Shown here: positions 32,178 to 42,690 of the stretch, one piece after another | Position numbering within the stretch: position 1 is the stretch's first letter | Layout: each line of letters opens with the position of its first letter | Assembly: GCF_030272615.1 (NCBI RefSeq) | Contig: NC_081411.1 | Coordinates: 38,129,140 to 38,193,139 of the forward strand | Direction of reading: 5' to 3' | Source: Cryptomeria japonica | Taxonomy: Eukaryota > Streptophyta > Pinopsida > Cupressales > Cupressaceae | DNA: 64,000 nucleotides | The notes under the pieces: generated by a model | Seen by the model: only the letters and a program-made list of their open reading frames with translations | Told to the model about the DNA's origin: nothing | Database searches by the model: none | Program-made: the position numbers and the translations under genes

Positions 32178-33232
32178 ATGTCCACGGCAGAGGTCGCAGC
32201 TGGTCTCTGGAGAAGGTTTTTTTCTCTCTTATACATTCTTCACTCTTGTAATGTCATCTTAAATGAAATTGTTGTTTTCTAAAGGTTTTAGAGTATATTA
32301 AGCATAAAATATGCTGGTTTTGAATTCAGAAATTATCCTGTCTGTCGGTGAATGGCCAATTTTGATTACATCATAAGCACATAAACTGGGAATCACTTGG
32401 GCTATTTTTGTTTCCAAAAGGATCTTTGTGCAAAACTTAACTCTTTCATGTTAGATGCAGACTGCAAGGCAAGGTTGCAATAATCACCGGCGGATCGGCA
32501 GGCATTGGGGAGGCCACTTCTCGGCTATTTGCAAATCATGGAGCCAAAATCATTATTGTAGACATTGAAGACGACGCTGGCAAGAAAGTGGCAGATTCCC
32601 TTTCTCCCTGGGCGACATATCTCTACTGTGATGTGAGCAAAGAGCAAGATGTAAGCGCAGCGGTGGATATGGCCATGGAAAAGCACGGAAAACTGGACAT
32701 CATGTATAATAATGCAGGAACCGTCGACAACCAAAAACTGAGCGTAGACTATGATATGCAGGAATTTGAGCGAGTGATGAATGTAAATGTAAAAGGAGTA
32801 ATGCACGGCATTAAGCACGCGGCCCGAGTTGTGATTCCCAAGGGAAAGGGCAGCATTATCTCTACAGCTAGTATTGCAGGAATGGTAGGAGGAGCTACTC
32901 CTTACTCCTACAATGCCTAAAAACATGCCGTTATTGGACTGACTAAGAGCGATGCGTCAGAGCTGGGGAGATGTGGTATACGTGTGAATTGTATTTCTCC
33001 TTCCGTAGTTGCCACAGATCTGGTAATGAAATTGATGGGAATGGACCCTTCATCAGAGGCAAAGGCCAAGGTGGAGGCAGCGATTGAGGTCTTAGCCCCC
33101 TTAAAGGAAGCAGTTCTTAAAGCAGAGGATAATGCAAGTGATGAATCAAAATATGTGAGTGGTCACAATATAGTGGTAGATGGGGGAATAACAGTTGTAT
33201 TAGACGAAAGTTCAGTGTTTGGAAAGTACTAA
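32178..33232 (+). pseudogene. Short-chain dehydrogenase/reductase, secoisolariciresinol-dehydrogenase-like
   Basis: Exon 1 (32,178-32,215) codes MSTAEVAAGLWRR. The 245-bp intron is GT...GCAG, phase 2. Exon 2 runs to TAA at 33,230. It begins LQGKVAIITGGSAGIGEAT with the TGxxxGxG cofactor loop, IIIVDIEDD (acidic residue for NAD preference), CDVSKEQDV, MYNNAGT and SIISTASIAGM with the catalytic Ser. The active-site Tyr-x3-Lys stands as YNA-stop-KHAVIGLT, where TAA (32,918) replaces the usual Ser codon (TCA to TAA). Later VNCISPSVVATDL and SGHNIVVDGG complete the fold. A short in-frame loss sits between KAED and NASDESKY (family members have about eight more residues). Relatives oxidise lignan or terpenoid alcohols; this copy is inactive as read. 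Confidence 0.9.
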
Positions 33233-33680
33233 TGGGGAATCTCTTAGATTAGATGACGCCTATAGTAGAAAAGGCTCATAAATCACGTTGAAATAATATC
33301 GAAGGCGAGTAATACGCTTCTGTTGTAAAAAGGAAAAAGAGCGTCTTGTATTTAGTTAATTGGTAATTAATGTGAGATGATAAGGGATGAAGTTATATGT
33401 TTGTATTATATTTTTATTATTTAGAAATGTATAAGTTACATGATTAAAGTACAAGTCATTTAATTCATCTTATTTCAAGTGCATAATATTTAATGGAGAC
33501 ATCGATAGTTGTTTAATGAAGATAATTGAAATGCGAATGTACATGTAGATAGGAATGGATAATAGTTAAATTTGTCTTGGGTTGTCAATTATTTCTCCTT
33601 TCTTTTATTTGCAAGTTTCATAATCTAGCATATAGTGTTGGATATTCATCTTGAAACATCCCTAGGAAAGTTTGTAGTAA
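33233..33680. other. SDR 3' flank, no gene seen
   Basis: AT-rich; probably the 3' untranslated region of the SDR gene followed by unassigned sequence. Confidence 0.5.
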
Positions 33681-34769
33681 ATTCTTTCATATATTTTTAG
33701 AAAATTAAAGTGACCCATTGATATTGTGGTAGGGAACTTAGACAAAAGTTTCAAGTGCAAAGTCTGTTGGGAAACTAGGACTAGATGGCCCTCATACTAA
33801 AAAATAATATCCATCCCAAGAATAATTGGCCTTTCAAGAAGGGTGAGTAGGTACCTAGTCTATCAGTTGATACATGTGACTATCTTACTAACATTCTTCA
33901 CCCAAGTCATTTTCCCAAGCAACAGTTGACACCGATAAAGTAGTCAAAGTAGGATGGTCCTCAATTTTGTGTCATAACACATCAATTACCACATTACCAT
34001 GCCACTTTTTTGTGGGTTATCTTGTATTCATATCACAAAAAATTGGTGACCCACTTTTGTCACTATAGAGAGAATACTTCATGGTCTAGGAAATACCTAA
34101 GAAAATGGTGATAAATTTCAATGTAGAGTACCTTCAAATAAGATAAGAGCACCATTTACTGACTACATGACAATTGGATATCATTTCCTTCTTATAGATG
34201 AAATTGTTTATAATATTTTTATTAGTGACAACCTTACATATAAATGAAAGGGGTCAGCCTTCCTACATGAGAACAACACCCAAACTAGAACCTAAATAGT
34301 CAGTTTCAATGATAATTTTTTTAGATGAATTTGGAATAAAAGCTAGGTTTGTGTAAATGACCTACTTATCTAGACCAATTTTTTCTTATGTAGTTGCAAA
34401 GGACCAAAAGAATCTTTTCTATAAGGGTCATGAGCGAACAATAACTTTACCTTGATCCTTCACAAGTCAATGGTAATAATAAGTGAAGCCTAAGAACTCC
34501 CAAGGTTCTTCAATGTTTTTACTTTAGTTCACTTTAAATGGGGTCACCTGTCATTAGGTCAACCTTAAGTCTAGCCTTAGAAAAATTTATTTTATATCTA
34601 GTTAAATGAACATTCAAAGAGTTTTGCAAATAAGTGTTATATAGAGTGGATTAGATGATCCTTATCCAAGTTTAAGAGATACATTTATGATGTCCAACTA
34701 CAAAAATGAATATCATCAAAGAAGACTATAAAGAGAATTGTTTATAATGGGATAAGAAATCTAGCTCAT
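33680..34769 (-). pseudogene. gypsy-4 RT end, RNase H and spacer
   Basis: From the right: HYKQFSL then FFDDIHFC (34,700-34,724), the FFDDIL block with the RT catalytic aspartates. Then NLGSFLGFTYYYH (usual RGFLGLTGYYR) and IIIETDYLGSSLGVVLM (34,268-34,318), the RNase H start with its catalytic Asp. Further left KKWHGNVVIDVL is the end of RNase H (KKGKxNVVADALSR). Stops and frameshifts occur every 10-40 codons. Confidence 0.78.
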
Positions 34770-36444
34770 TGATCCCTAAAAGGTGTATGTTTTATCTTGC
34801 ACTATGGAATGCTAGGCCATCCTCTACAAGTATTAGAGTCGTAGAGGCGTAGGAGTGAGAACCATGATCTTCATAGCTATCTAAATCTCACGAGCATGAG
34901 TGGCTCCATCCACATTGATGCACTCAAGGGGAAGTGGAGTCAAGAGGAACCCAACCTACAATGCATGGGGCATTGCCCTAGTGGTCTAGTAGCTCCTAAA
35001 TATGTGCATCCTCAAGTGAAACCTCGTTGGCTTGTACTTGTATCTACATAATAACATTAGAGAAAATAAACTTTTTAGTAGTTAAAAAATGTTTCTCACT
35101 AGTTGGGAGAAAATAGATGATACCATGCTCAACAATGTTTAGTGGAATCTTCACTATTAAGACCCTCCACCTCAACCTAGCATATATACAAGTATTTAGT
35201 TGTATTTATAGGTTTGGCCTCTCTGTAACTATTATTTTGTTAGAATTGTGGGTGTGACATATGTCACACTCCTTTTCTTTGAATATTCTTCTTTTTTTTT
35301 CTTATTAATATAAAGTTAAATAGCTATAAGTTGGATGCTTGTGCGAATTTAGATTAAAAGATCCCTTGGGCCATCCTCTTTGCATTGATTGAAATTGTCA
35401 TTTTTCTTGGTCTTTGGCTTCATGGACATGATGATATGTGTAAGGAGTGCTAGGCATCAGATGAGCTTCTTTGAGAGGATTTCAGAATTAAGGCTGAATT
35501 TATCATGAAGGGGCATCATGTTCCCTTCACTCATGAACTTGAGGTTGAGGCCATCAAAATGGTATTGGTGTGGGAATTTTTGACAAATAAAAACTATTAC
35601 TGGGTTTATTTCAACATCACATCATGGTTTTTGGCTTCTGTATTGGTTTTGCAGTTGGATTAAATCACACACACACTAAGATTTGACTTCTAGGCTTAAA
35701 AGTGTTAAACACTCAGAGTCGACTGACATTCATTAGGCTTAAAATGTTGCTTAATGTGTGTGGTTTAAGGTTGGCCTTGGATTTGGGAGGCAAAAAAGCT
35801 GGCATGCTCTTATTGTTGCATGAGGTTTTTATGGTAGACATATTAGTTGATGACATTGTCTTCTAGGTTGAGCATGGTGTTGGCATCCCATGGGACAACA
35901 ACATTCCAAGGCTCTTTGAAGGTGGGGAACAAATCCATTGGAAACCATTTATTTTTAATCTTGATGACAAGGTCCTTAGGCATTACTGACACTAGGCCAT
36001 GATTGGTAGAGACTCCCCAAAAACTGAAGGCTTCGTACATGATGGATAACTTTGATTAGCTTTTTCAATTGGTAGATTTGGTCATAGATGGGGTTTTCTT
36101 GATTAGAGCATAATGGTTTCTTCTCTCATTTCTTTCTCCCTCCATTCTTGTGTCACATTCTCCACTCTTTGGTATTTTACTAGGCCTTTTCCTTTTTGAT
36201 AGATTTCTACTTTCTATATGTATTATGGAGTCCTCTATTTTGAGGGTACCATGTTAATATGATTATAGATGGATACTATAGTTGAAAGATGAGGTTTTTG
36301 TACAGGTGGTAGGCCTTTGAGGTTTGTGAGAGTTTATCCACCTTTGAGACTACAACAATGTAGTTTTTTTCTATTTTTTAAAAATTTGTAATGTTTTTTA
36401 ATTAATATAAATATAACCACATAGCGATTTATTGATCAAAAAAA
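34770..36444 (+). mobile_element. 5'-truncated LINE 3' end inserted in gypsy-4
   Basis: The gypsy RT is cut between PSTSFMSF on the right and NELDFLSHYKQF on the left, two adjoining pieces of one RT. The filler ends with ATAACCACATAGCGATTTATTGATC plus a seven-A tail at 36,438-36,444, like plant LINE 3' ends. Imperfect flanking repeats (AAGAAATCTAGCTCAT at 34,754 and GAGAAACTCAT at 36,445) may be the target-site duplication. No LINE coding region is recognisable inside, so most is 3' untranslated sequence. Confidence 0.6.
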
Positions 36445-37020
36445 GAGAAACTCATAAAGGAGGTAGATGGTATGTTGATAAAGTCAAACATATTTCAAGA
36501 AGAAACTAATAATAACTATCATGAGTGTAGAAGGTTTTTGGAATATGATATTATTTAATATGAATGTAATGATAATTTGACCATAAACTCAACTTGGAGA
36601 AGAATTATGTATGATAGATTTCATCAAAAAGTTCATTAAATAATAGAATAGGAAGTTTATCCTTGATAGCTACTTTATTTAGCTCATAATAATCAAGGAA
36701 AAGGATATAGGAACCATATTTCTTGCACACAAAGAATAGTGGAGGAGAAACACTTACTTTACTAAATAATCCCTTGGTATAGTGGTTTCTATATTAATTT
36801 CTTGAGTTTCAATACTTTGTAGAAATGGGTATTTCTAATGACACAAGTTTGGGGGTGTCCTCTTATGTAGTGGTTAAGTGACATGATCTGGAGGAGTAAT
36901 TTTTTATTGAGATGCTTAGGATGGTTTGAGAAAGAAGAGTTGGTAACTTGAATAGTAGTAATACACATGGGATAGGAGTAATAATTCAAAGCTAAATTGT
37001 TCTCAAAATAATTCCACAAC
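36445..37020 (-). pseudogene. gypsy-4 RT N-terminal half
   Basis: Reads FFVCKKYGSYILFLDYYELN then KVAIKDKLPI, NELFDEIYHT, FFSKLSLWSNYHYIHI, IPKTFYTHDSYY. This is the clear counterpart of the RT block FVKKKDGSWRMCVDYRALN to FSKLDLRSGYHQIR. The open frame 36,789-37,019 lies in the region before RT. Catalytic Asp in LDL is replaced (LSL). Confidence 0.82.
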
Positions 37021-37079
37021 CACCCAAGTTTAAGAAAAACATTTTAGATTTGAGATTTTATTCTCATATAGAAATATAT

Positions 37080-37320
37080 ATAAAAGTTAGTCTTTGGTCT
37101 CACATCTCGGTAAGTTTCCATCATTAGTTATCATGAACTCAAATCTACAGTAAGGATGGACAAGATAGTTGATGAATTCTTCAATCCAGGTCAATATAAT
37201 TATTAGTGCTACCAAGATAAACAAGAATTTTGAGAGAATATTTCCTAATAAAAGTTTCAAAATCATTATTCGAGGAACAAAGATCTTATCTAATTTATGC
37301 ATCTAGATATTAGGAGTAAG
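37080..37320 (-). pseudogene. gypsy-4 protease remnant
   Basis: HPYCRFEFMITNDGNLPRCE matches the PxxxFxVxVANG(G/D)xxxC block of gypsy retropepsins, and STNNYIDL in a neighbouring frame recalls the DSGSTHNFI loop. Weak but in the right place upstream of RT. Confidence 0.5.
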
Positions 37321-37639
37321 CTCAACATTTGGATTCTCAATTGATATTTTCTTTTTTTGTTGTTTTTTGTGATTCTCTAGATCTTCCTATTCCTCTACCT
37401 TGGGTAAAGTTGTGACATCAAGAAAATATAACATTTTAAATCACAATTATAATATACTATTTCTACAAACCATAATTTCATTATAATCTAGCACCAAATT
37501 GGGTCCTCTATTTTGTCTCCATTATTTCAAATCAGTGATGCCTAATAACATGTATCATAAGTTTGTCAACAAGTTTAAATTACTCTTACAACTCTATTAT
37601 ATATCATAGATGCTCTATTTTTTAACAAGTATCATAAGG

Positions 37640-39290
37640 CAGGTTGAATTTCAATATGGAAAAATATGAGCGGAAAGGAGGAGCGGGACAAGCTAGGGTA
37701 TCAACGCCTGAGGATTCAGGCGATGGAGAAGATGACGGTGAGGAAGATGGAGATGAGAAGAGCCTCTTGTCTTTGGCCCAACCTAGTTCCGCTGGCCTCT
37801 GCACAGGCTTCTCTGTTCTGGGTTTTGTGTGGTTGGACAGTGCTACAGTGGGCTGTGTGTTTACCTTGCCCTTGTTGGTTTTGTGCGATGAGATCACCTT
37901 GGTTCCCGACATCTGTTGTTCTTTTCTCTCTGGTGATGAACCTTGTTGGGTGCCTTCGTCCTCGCATGTTCGTGTTTTGGTTGTGATGCCTTGTGTCTGG
38001 CTAGGCTTTGGGTCCCCTTCTGGGACTGGTGGTGCTTTTTTGCCCCCTCTTTTTGTCTAGTCTTTTCTTTTTGTTGGTGCAGGTTTGCCCTTGGTGCCCT
38101 GCATTGGTTTACAAATTGTTTTGCTTGGCTTTCTTGGATCCATATGGGAGGTTCCCCTATCCCTTGTTGTTTCTGTGGATCTAAAGAAGTAGGGCTCTGT
38201 GTGGTCTTGGCAGAGTATGTCTCTTGGCACTGCCTTGGCTAGAGGTGGCTCTCTATGGAAGATGGAGAGAATCTTTTTGGATGTGAATGGTTTGTTCCGG
38301 CCCTCTTCGATTTCTTGTGAGGGAGTCTCTATGTTTCTAAGGGATCTTCTTCTCAATCTTGAGACTGGGTTGGTCAAATTTTCCCCTGTTCTGGTTTGCC
38401 CTCCTTTTGTGGTGGAGGAGCTTTTTCTTTGTTTGTCCATAACTGTATTTTTGGGGTATTTGATCTGCTCTCTTCCCAACCTTTTTGAAGTGGCCCTTTC
38501 TCCCATAGAGGCAGAGATCTGGTGGTTGGGAGCGATCGGGTTTCTGCCTACTATGAGAGTGGCTCTAAGGCTGATGCTCCACCTTCTTTCTATTCCTATT
38601 GAGGTGGACCTCTTCCCTATTAAGGTGGGGAGATGGTGGGATAAGGACTTTTGGGTGAGGATGGTACTCAAGTTGCTGGTTGAGGCCACCTGTCATTTCT
38701 TTCATGGTCAGGGCTGGGTTTTTTCTAACCATGCTTTTCAGTTTCTTTTGGGGTTTGAGGGAGCCTTCAAAACCCTCCTTGTGTATGTCATGAAGTTTAG
38801 GGGAGCCTTTCAAAATCCCCATGCGTGCTTTCATATTTCCTTGTGTCTTGGTTGTGGGAGTGTTGTTCGTTCCAATAGCTTGTTGGATGCTAGCAATTTT
38901 AAAGGGCCTAGCCAGGCAAATGTTGATTTCTGGTTAAGGGTTAGTTCTAGTGTTGGTAAGCCGATATCTATGTTACTGGTTATGGGAGCCTAGGAAAAAC
39001 CTTGTTTGTTGGTTTTGGGAGCCAATCTAAAACCCTCAATGAAGGTTAGGGGAGCCTTTCAAAACCCTAATATTCTGTAGGTTTGGGGAGCCTTGCAAAA
39101 CCCTTGTCTCTATGTTAGGGATGCTTTGTGTCCTGTTTGTGGCTTGGCTACTGGTTCACTGATATTATTATCTTTTAGCAGAAATTGTATGTGGGTTTTA
39201 GATCCTAGTAAAATCTGAGGGTTTCAGGTCCCTTCAAAACCTGTGGGGTTTCGGGTCCCCTCAAAACGTGTTTACGGGGTTTCTGGTCCC
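37640..39290. other. GC-richer segment with repeated GGGAGCC...AAAACCC motif
   Basis: Base composition shifts sharply from about 30 to near 50 percent G+C. From 38,750 a motif like GGGGAGCCTTTCAAAACCCT recurs (about 38,756, 38,801, 38,984, 39,018, 39,052, 39,085) and grades into GGGTTTCGGGTCCCCTCAAAAC near 39,195-39,290. Long ORFs on both strands (37,644-38,993 plus, 38,057-38,689 minus) look like composition artefacts. Possibly LINE untranslated sequence. Confidence 0.45.
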
Positions 39291-41118
39291 CCCAAAACCT
39301 ATTTACCCTTAATCAAAACATGTATCGTAAGGCCCTAAAAATTAAAATTTAGTATTTTATAGCCTACAATTTGTTCCTCTTTATATTCTTAACATTAGCA
39401 TGCAAGGTTGAAAGGTGTTTACGAATAATTTTTTTTTAGCAAATTTCTCCAAATTTATTCGACACTAGTTTTAAGATTTTATCATCAATTTCAATCACAT
39501 ACTTTTGTTTTGTACAAATAATATTAGGTGGTGGTTTTTAAAATATCTTATTTTCTTTTATATATTTGGTGATTTTTTCATCTTCAATATTTTGTCAATT
39601 GGTGCATCCTATTGAATGTCACAAAAACATAAAATATATTTCTAATAAATTGGTAATTTTTTACAGCTTTTATAGTTTGAAATTGGAATATTATTGTGTT
39701 TATGTTCCATCATCTATCATGATTTTTTCTTACTTCAATAAAGGATTTAAGATCCATTTATATATTTAAATCAATTGATATTGATGGCATACATTCACCT
39801 CTATAATTTATAACTTAGAAGCATTTTTTATATACTATGGTCGTGTCTCCTTTCAAATAATAGAACTTACTATTTATAGTAAGTATATTTATCCAAAAAT
39901 AGTTAATCAAAACCTATGAATAGATTGAAAGGTACACTGGGTACTCGAAGGCTCTGCAACTCTACTTCAACCTAGGGTTTTGGTGCGATGTCAAGGGTCT
40001 TCGACTTCACACGGTGGATGAGTACAAGTCGCCTCCTCCACGTAGGTAAGTTTGCCTCCCCTCTCTTTTTTGGTTCCTTTTCTTTGAAATTACAATAGGT
40101 CTCGTCAGGCTTCGTCTGACTTTGTCGGGAGGGAAAATTTTCCCATCAATGCTCTTCCCCCCCACTCGCTTGGGCAATTATGTCATGTGATTCTAGTGGC
40201 AGCATCCAAAACCAGTTTACCCTTAATCAAAACATGTATCGTAAGGCCCTAAAAATTACAATTTAGTATTTTATAGCCGACAATTTGTTCCTCTTTATAT
40301 TCTTAACATTAGCATGCAAGGTTGAAAGGTGTTTACGAATAATTTTTTTTTAGCAAATTTCTCCAAATTTATTCGACACTAGTTTTAAGATTTTATCATC
40401 AATTTCAATCACATACTTTTGTTTTGTACAAATAATATTAGGTGGTGGTTTTTAAAATATCTTATTTTTTTTTATATATTTGGTGGTTTTTTTCATCTTC
40501 AATATTTTGTCAATTGGTGCATCCTATTGAATATCACAAAAACATAAAATATATTTCTAATAATTTGGTAATTTTTTACAGCTTTTATAGTTTGAAATTG
40601 GAATATTATTGTGTTTATGTTCCATCATCTATCACGATTTTTTCTTACTTCAATAAAGGATTTAAGATCCATTTATATATTTAAATCAATTGATATTGAT
40701 GGCATACATTCACCTCTATAATTTATAACTTAGAAGCATTTTTTATATATTATGGTCATGTCTCCTTTCAAACAATAGAACTTACTATTTATAGTAAGTA
40801 TATTTATCCAAAAATAGTTAATCAAAACCTATGAATAGATTGAAAGGTACACTGGGTACTCAAAGGCTCTGCAACTCTACTTCAACCTAGGGTTTTGGTG
40901 CGATGTCAAGGGTCTTCGGCTTCACACAGTGGATGAGTACAAGTCGCCTCCTCCATGTAGGTAAGTTTGCCTCCCCTCTCTTTTTTGTTTCCTTTTCTTT
41001 GAAATTACAATAGGTCTCGTCAGGCTTCGTCCGACTTTGTCGGGAGTGAAAATTTTCCCATCAATGCTCTTCCCCCCCACTCGCTTGGGCAATTATGTCA
41101 TGTGATTCTAGTGGCAGC
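39290..41118 (+). repeat. 914-bp tandem duplication at the LINE 5' end
   Basis: Two near-identical units run from CCAAAACC-TTTACCCTTAATC (39,290 and 40,205) to CTAGTGGCAGCAT (40,204 and 41,118). Each unit holds an AT-rich part, a TTTCAACCTAGGGTTTTGG block, a possible donor GTAGGTAAGTTTG and the ATG plus first nine codons of LINE ORF1. Only the second unit runs on into ORF1. Confidence 0.9.
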
Positions 41119-41485
41119 ATTCAACGTGAGAGGCTAGTTTTGCCCAAGGCCTTCAAGGCTACTCTTATTGATGATATCTCGATGTCAATCTCAGACCTTA
41201 CCAAGTTTGATGTTAGGGTTTCCAGTGTGTCTGTAGGTAGCGATGGGCTCTCCAAAGAAGAAGGTAATTTCCCTGCCTGACCCCATGCATTTCTTACTGT
41301 TTCTCCCAATTCATCTATGCTTGATGTCATTAATGAAGAAAAAGCTAGGCTTAAGGATATTGCAATTTTTTTCATGACCACGGAGCTTTCCAATTGTCCC
41401 TCTTGCAATTTCATGAATAACTGGCTTAAGAATGTATGGGTTAATAAATTAGGTTTACATTTTTCTTTTTCTAGAATTATTCGCG
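41095..41485 (+). pseudogene. LINE ORF1 N-terminal part
   Basis: Starts MSCDSSGSIQRERLVLPKAF, has one in-frame TGA (41,278) and continues MLDVINEEKARLKDIAIFF, NNWLKNVWVNKLG, HFSFSRIIR up to the element A insertion after CGCG. The frame resumes exactly at 52,603. Together with the downstream DUF4283 part it is the RNA-binding ORF1 protein of a plant L1-type LINE. Confidence 0.8.
41482..41485. other. Target-site duplication CGCG, left copy
   Basis: Palindromic 4-bp repeat adjoining the left tip. The other copy of the element (ending at 767) has CCCC here, so CGCG belongs to the target. Confidence 0.7.
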
Positions 41486-42362
41486 TTAGTGCAAGAAGAT
41501 GAGTCCACTTTTTGGCCAAAAAGTGGAAGTGTTTTCCCTGTTTTTCAGATTTTGTCTCACTTGAGCTTAAATTTTGAAACACTTAGAGATTGAATCTTGG
41601 AAAAAGTCATTAATATAAAAGATAGCTCTCTGAGTCTACTTTTCAAATATGTAATATATTTTAATACCCACATAATAAAAAATAACTTTTTGAATGGAGT
41701 TCTAAAAACTATGTTTTAAAAATGCCTGTTTCAGGACCATACCATGCATGTGTACGACCCACACTTTTTGACACAATTAAAATTATTTTCTCAAACTGTT
41801 TTGGGAAATGGTTTGTAACACACTGAAGATTGATGGGCATATTTTTCTGTATTTTTTTTTCAAATATTTTTTTTTTAATTAATTTTTTAATGGCCATAAT
41901 TATCTTTTTGAAAATTTGATGTGTACGACCCACATAATTTGACGTAAACTTAGCATTTTTTGAATTTTTTTTTTTTAAATTGAAAAGAATTTTGTGTAGA
42001 TTGATGACATAATTTTTTTTTCAAAATTCATTAAAATAAAAAAGTTATTAAATTAAGAAAATTAGTTAATATTTCAAATTTATGAACCTGATTTAGTATA
42101 AATTAAATGAAAAATAGTTAGAATAATCAATTTTTAAATTAATTTACATATTTAGAATCTAGACAATATAATCTGAAATGGGTTTCAATTTCATATAAAA
42201 ATTCTCTGATTAGAGGCACGTAAACTATTTCATTTCATCATATTTGTGCTTTCATTCATGGAGCTTTGAATTTGCAGGTTCATGTCTCAGGTGTGGCCAT
42301 CCCAGGCCTATCCTGGGCCTAATCCCAAGGCAAGTGGTGGGTTGTGAATTCAAATTTTGCAT

Positions 42363-42530
42363 AACGGGCCCCCGTTAAACGGGGGCCCGTTTCATTTTTT
42401 GCCTGTTGGATTTAACAACGGGCCCCCGTTTTAAAAATGGAGGCCTGTTATTTAAATAACGAGCCCCCGTTATTAAAATAGGGACCCGTTATTTAAATAA
42501 CGGGCCCCTGTTTCTAAATAACCGTTACTA
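42363..42530. repeat. Left subterminal GGGCCCC palindrome array
   Basis: About six copies of a quasi-palindrome like AACGGGCCCCCGTT, spaced 15-45 bp, some fused head-to-head (AACGGGCCCCCGTT followed by AAACGGGGGCCCGTT). They stand out as GC-rich islands in AT-rich DNA. Probably transposase or accessory-protein binding sites. Confidence 0.88.
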
Positions 42531-42690
42531 TAAAAAAAAAGATAGATTGCATCGATTTACCACACTATCATTGAAATCCATACTGACAAAGATTTTTTAC
42601 ATCATTTGGCAGTACTTTTTAATATTTTTTACATGATTTTTTGAAGAACTCAGTAAAAAGATATTATTTTTTGAAGATGAGTTTGTAAAA

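Larger units (their letters stand above)
33680..37430 (-). mobile_element. Decayed Ty3/gypsy pol (gypsy-4), split by a LINE
   Basis: Minus-strand translation in shifting frames gives, from right to left, a protease region, RT motifs, a break filled by LINE sequence, the rest of RT, RNase H and the RNase H-integrase spacer. None is open for long, so this element is very old. Lineage unlike gypsy-1 to -3 since its RT reads like the chromovirus/Tekay type. No LTRs recognised. Confidence 0.8.

Noticed and set aside
37644-38993. Long plus-strand ORFs and the 210-codon minus-strand ORF in the GC-richer segment
   Set aside because: Both strands are open because of base composition; residues are low-complexity and no domain is seen.
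41121-41582. 153-codon minus-strand ORF
   Set aside because: It is antisense to LINE ORF1 and continues into the transposon tip across the insertion border, so it cannot be a real gene.
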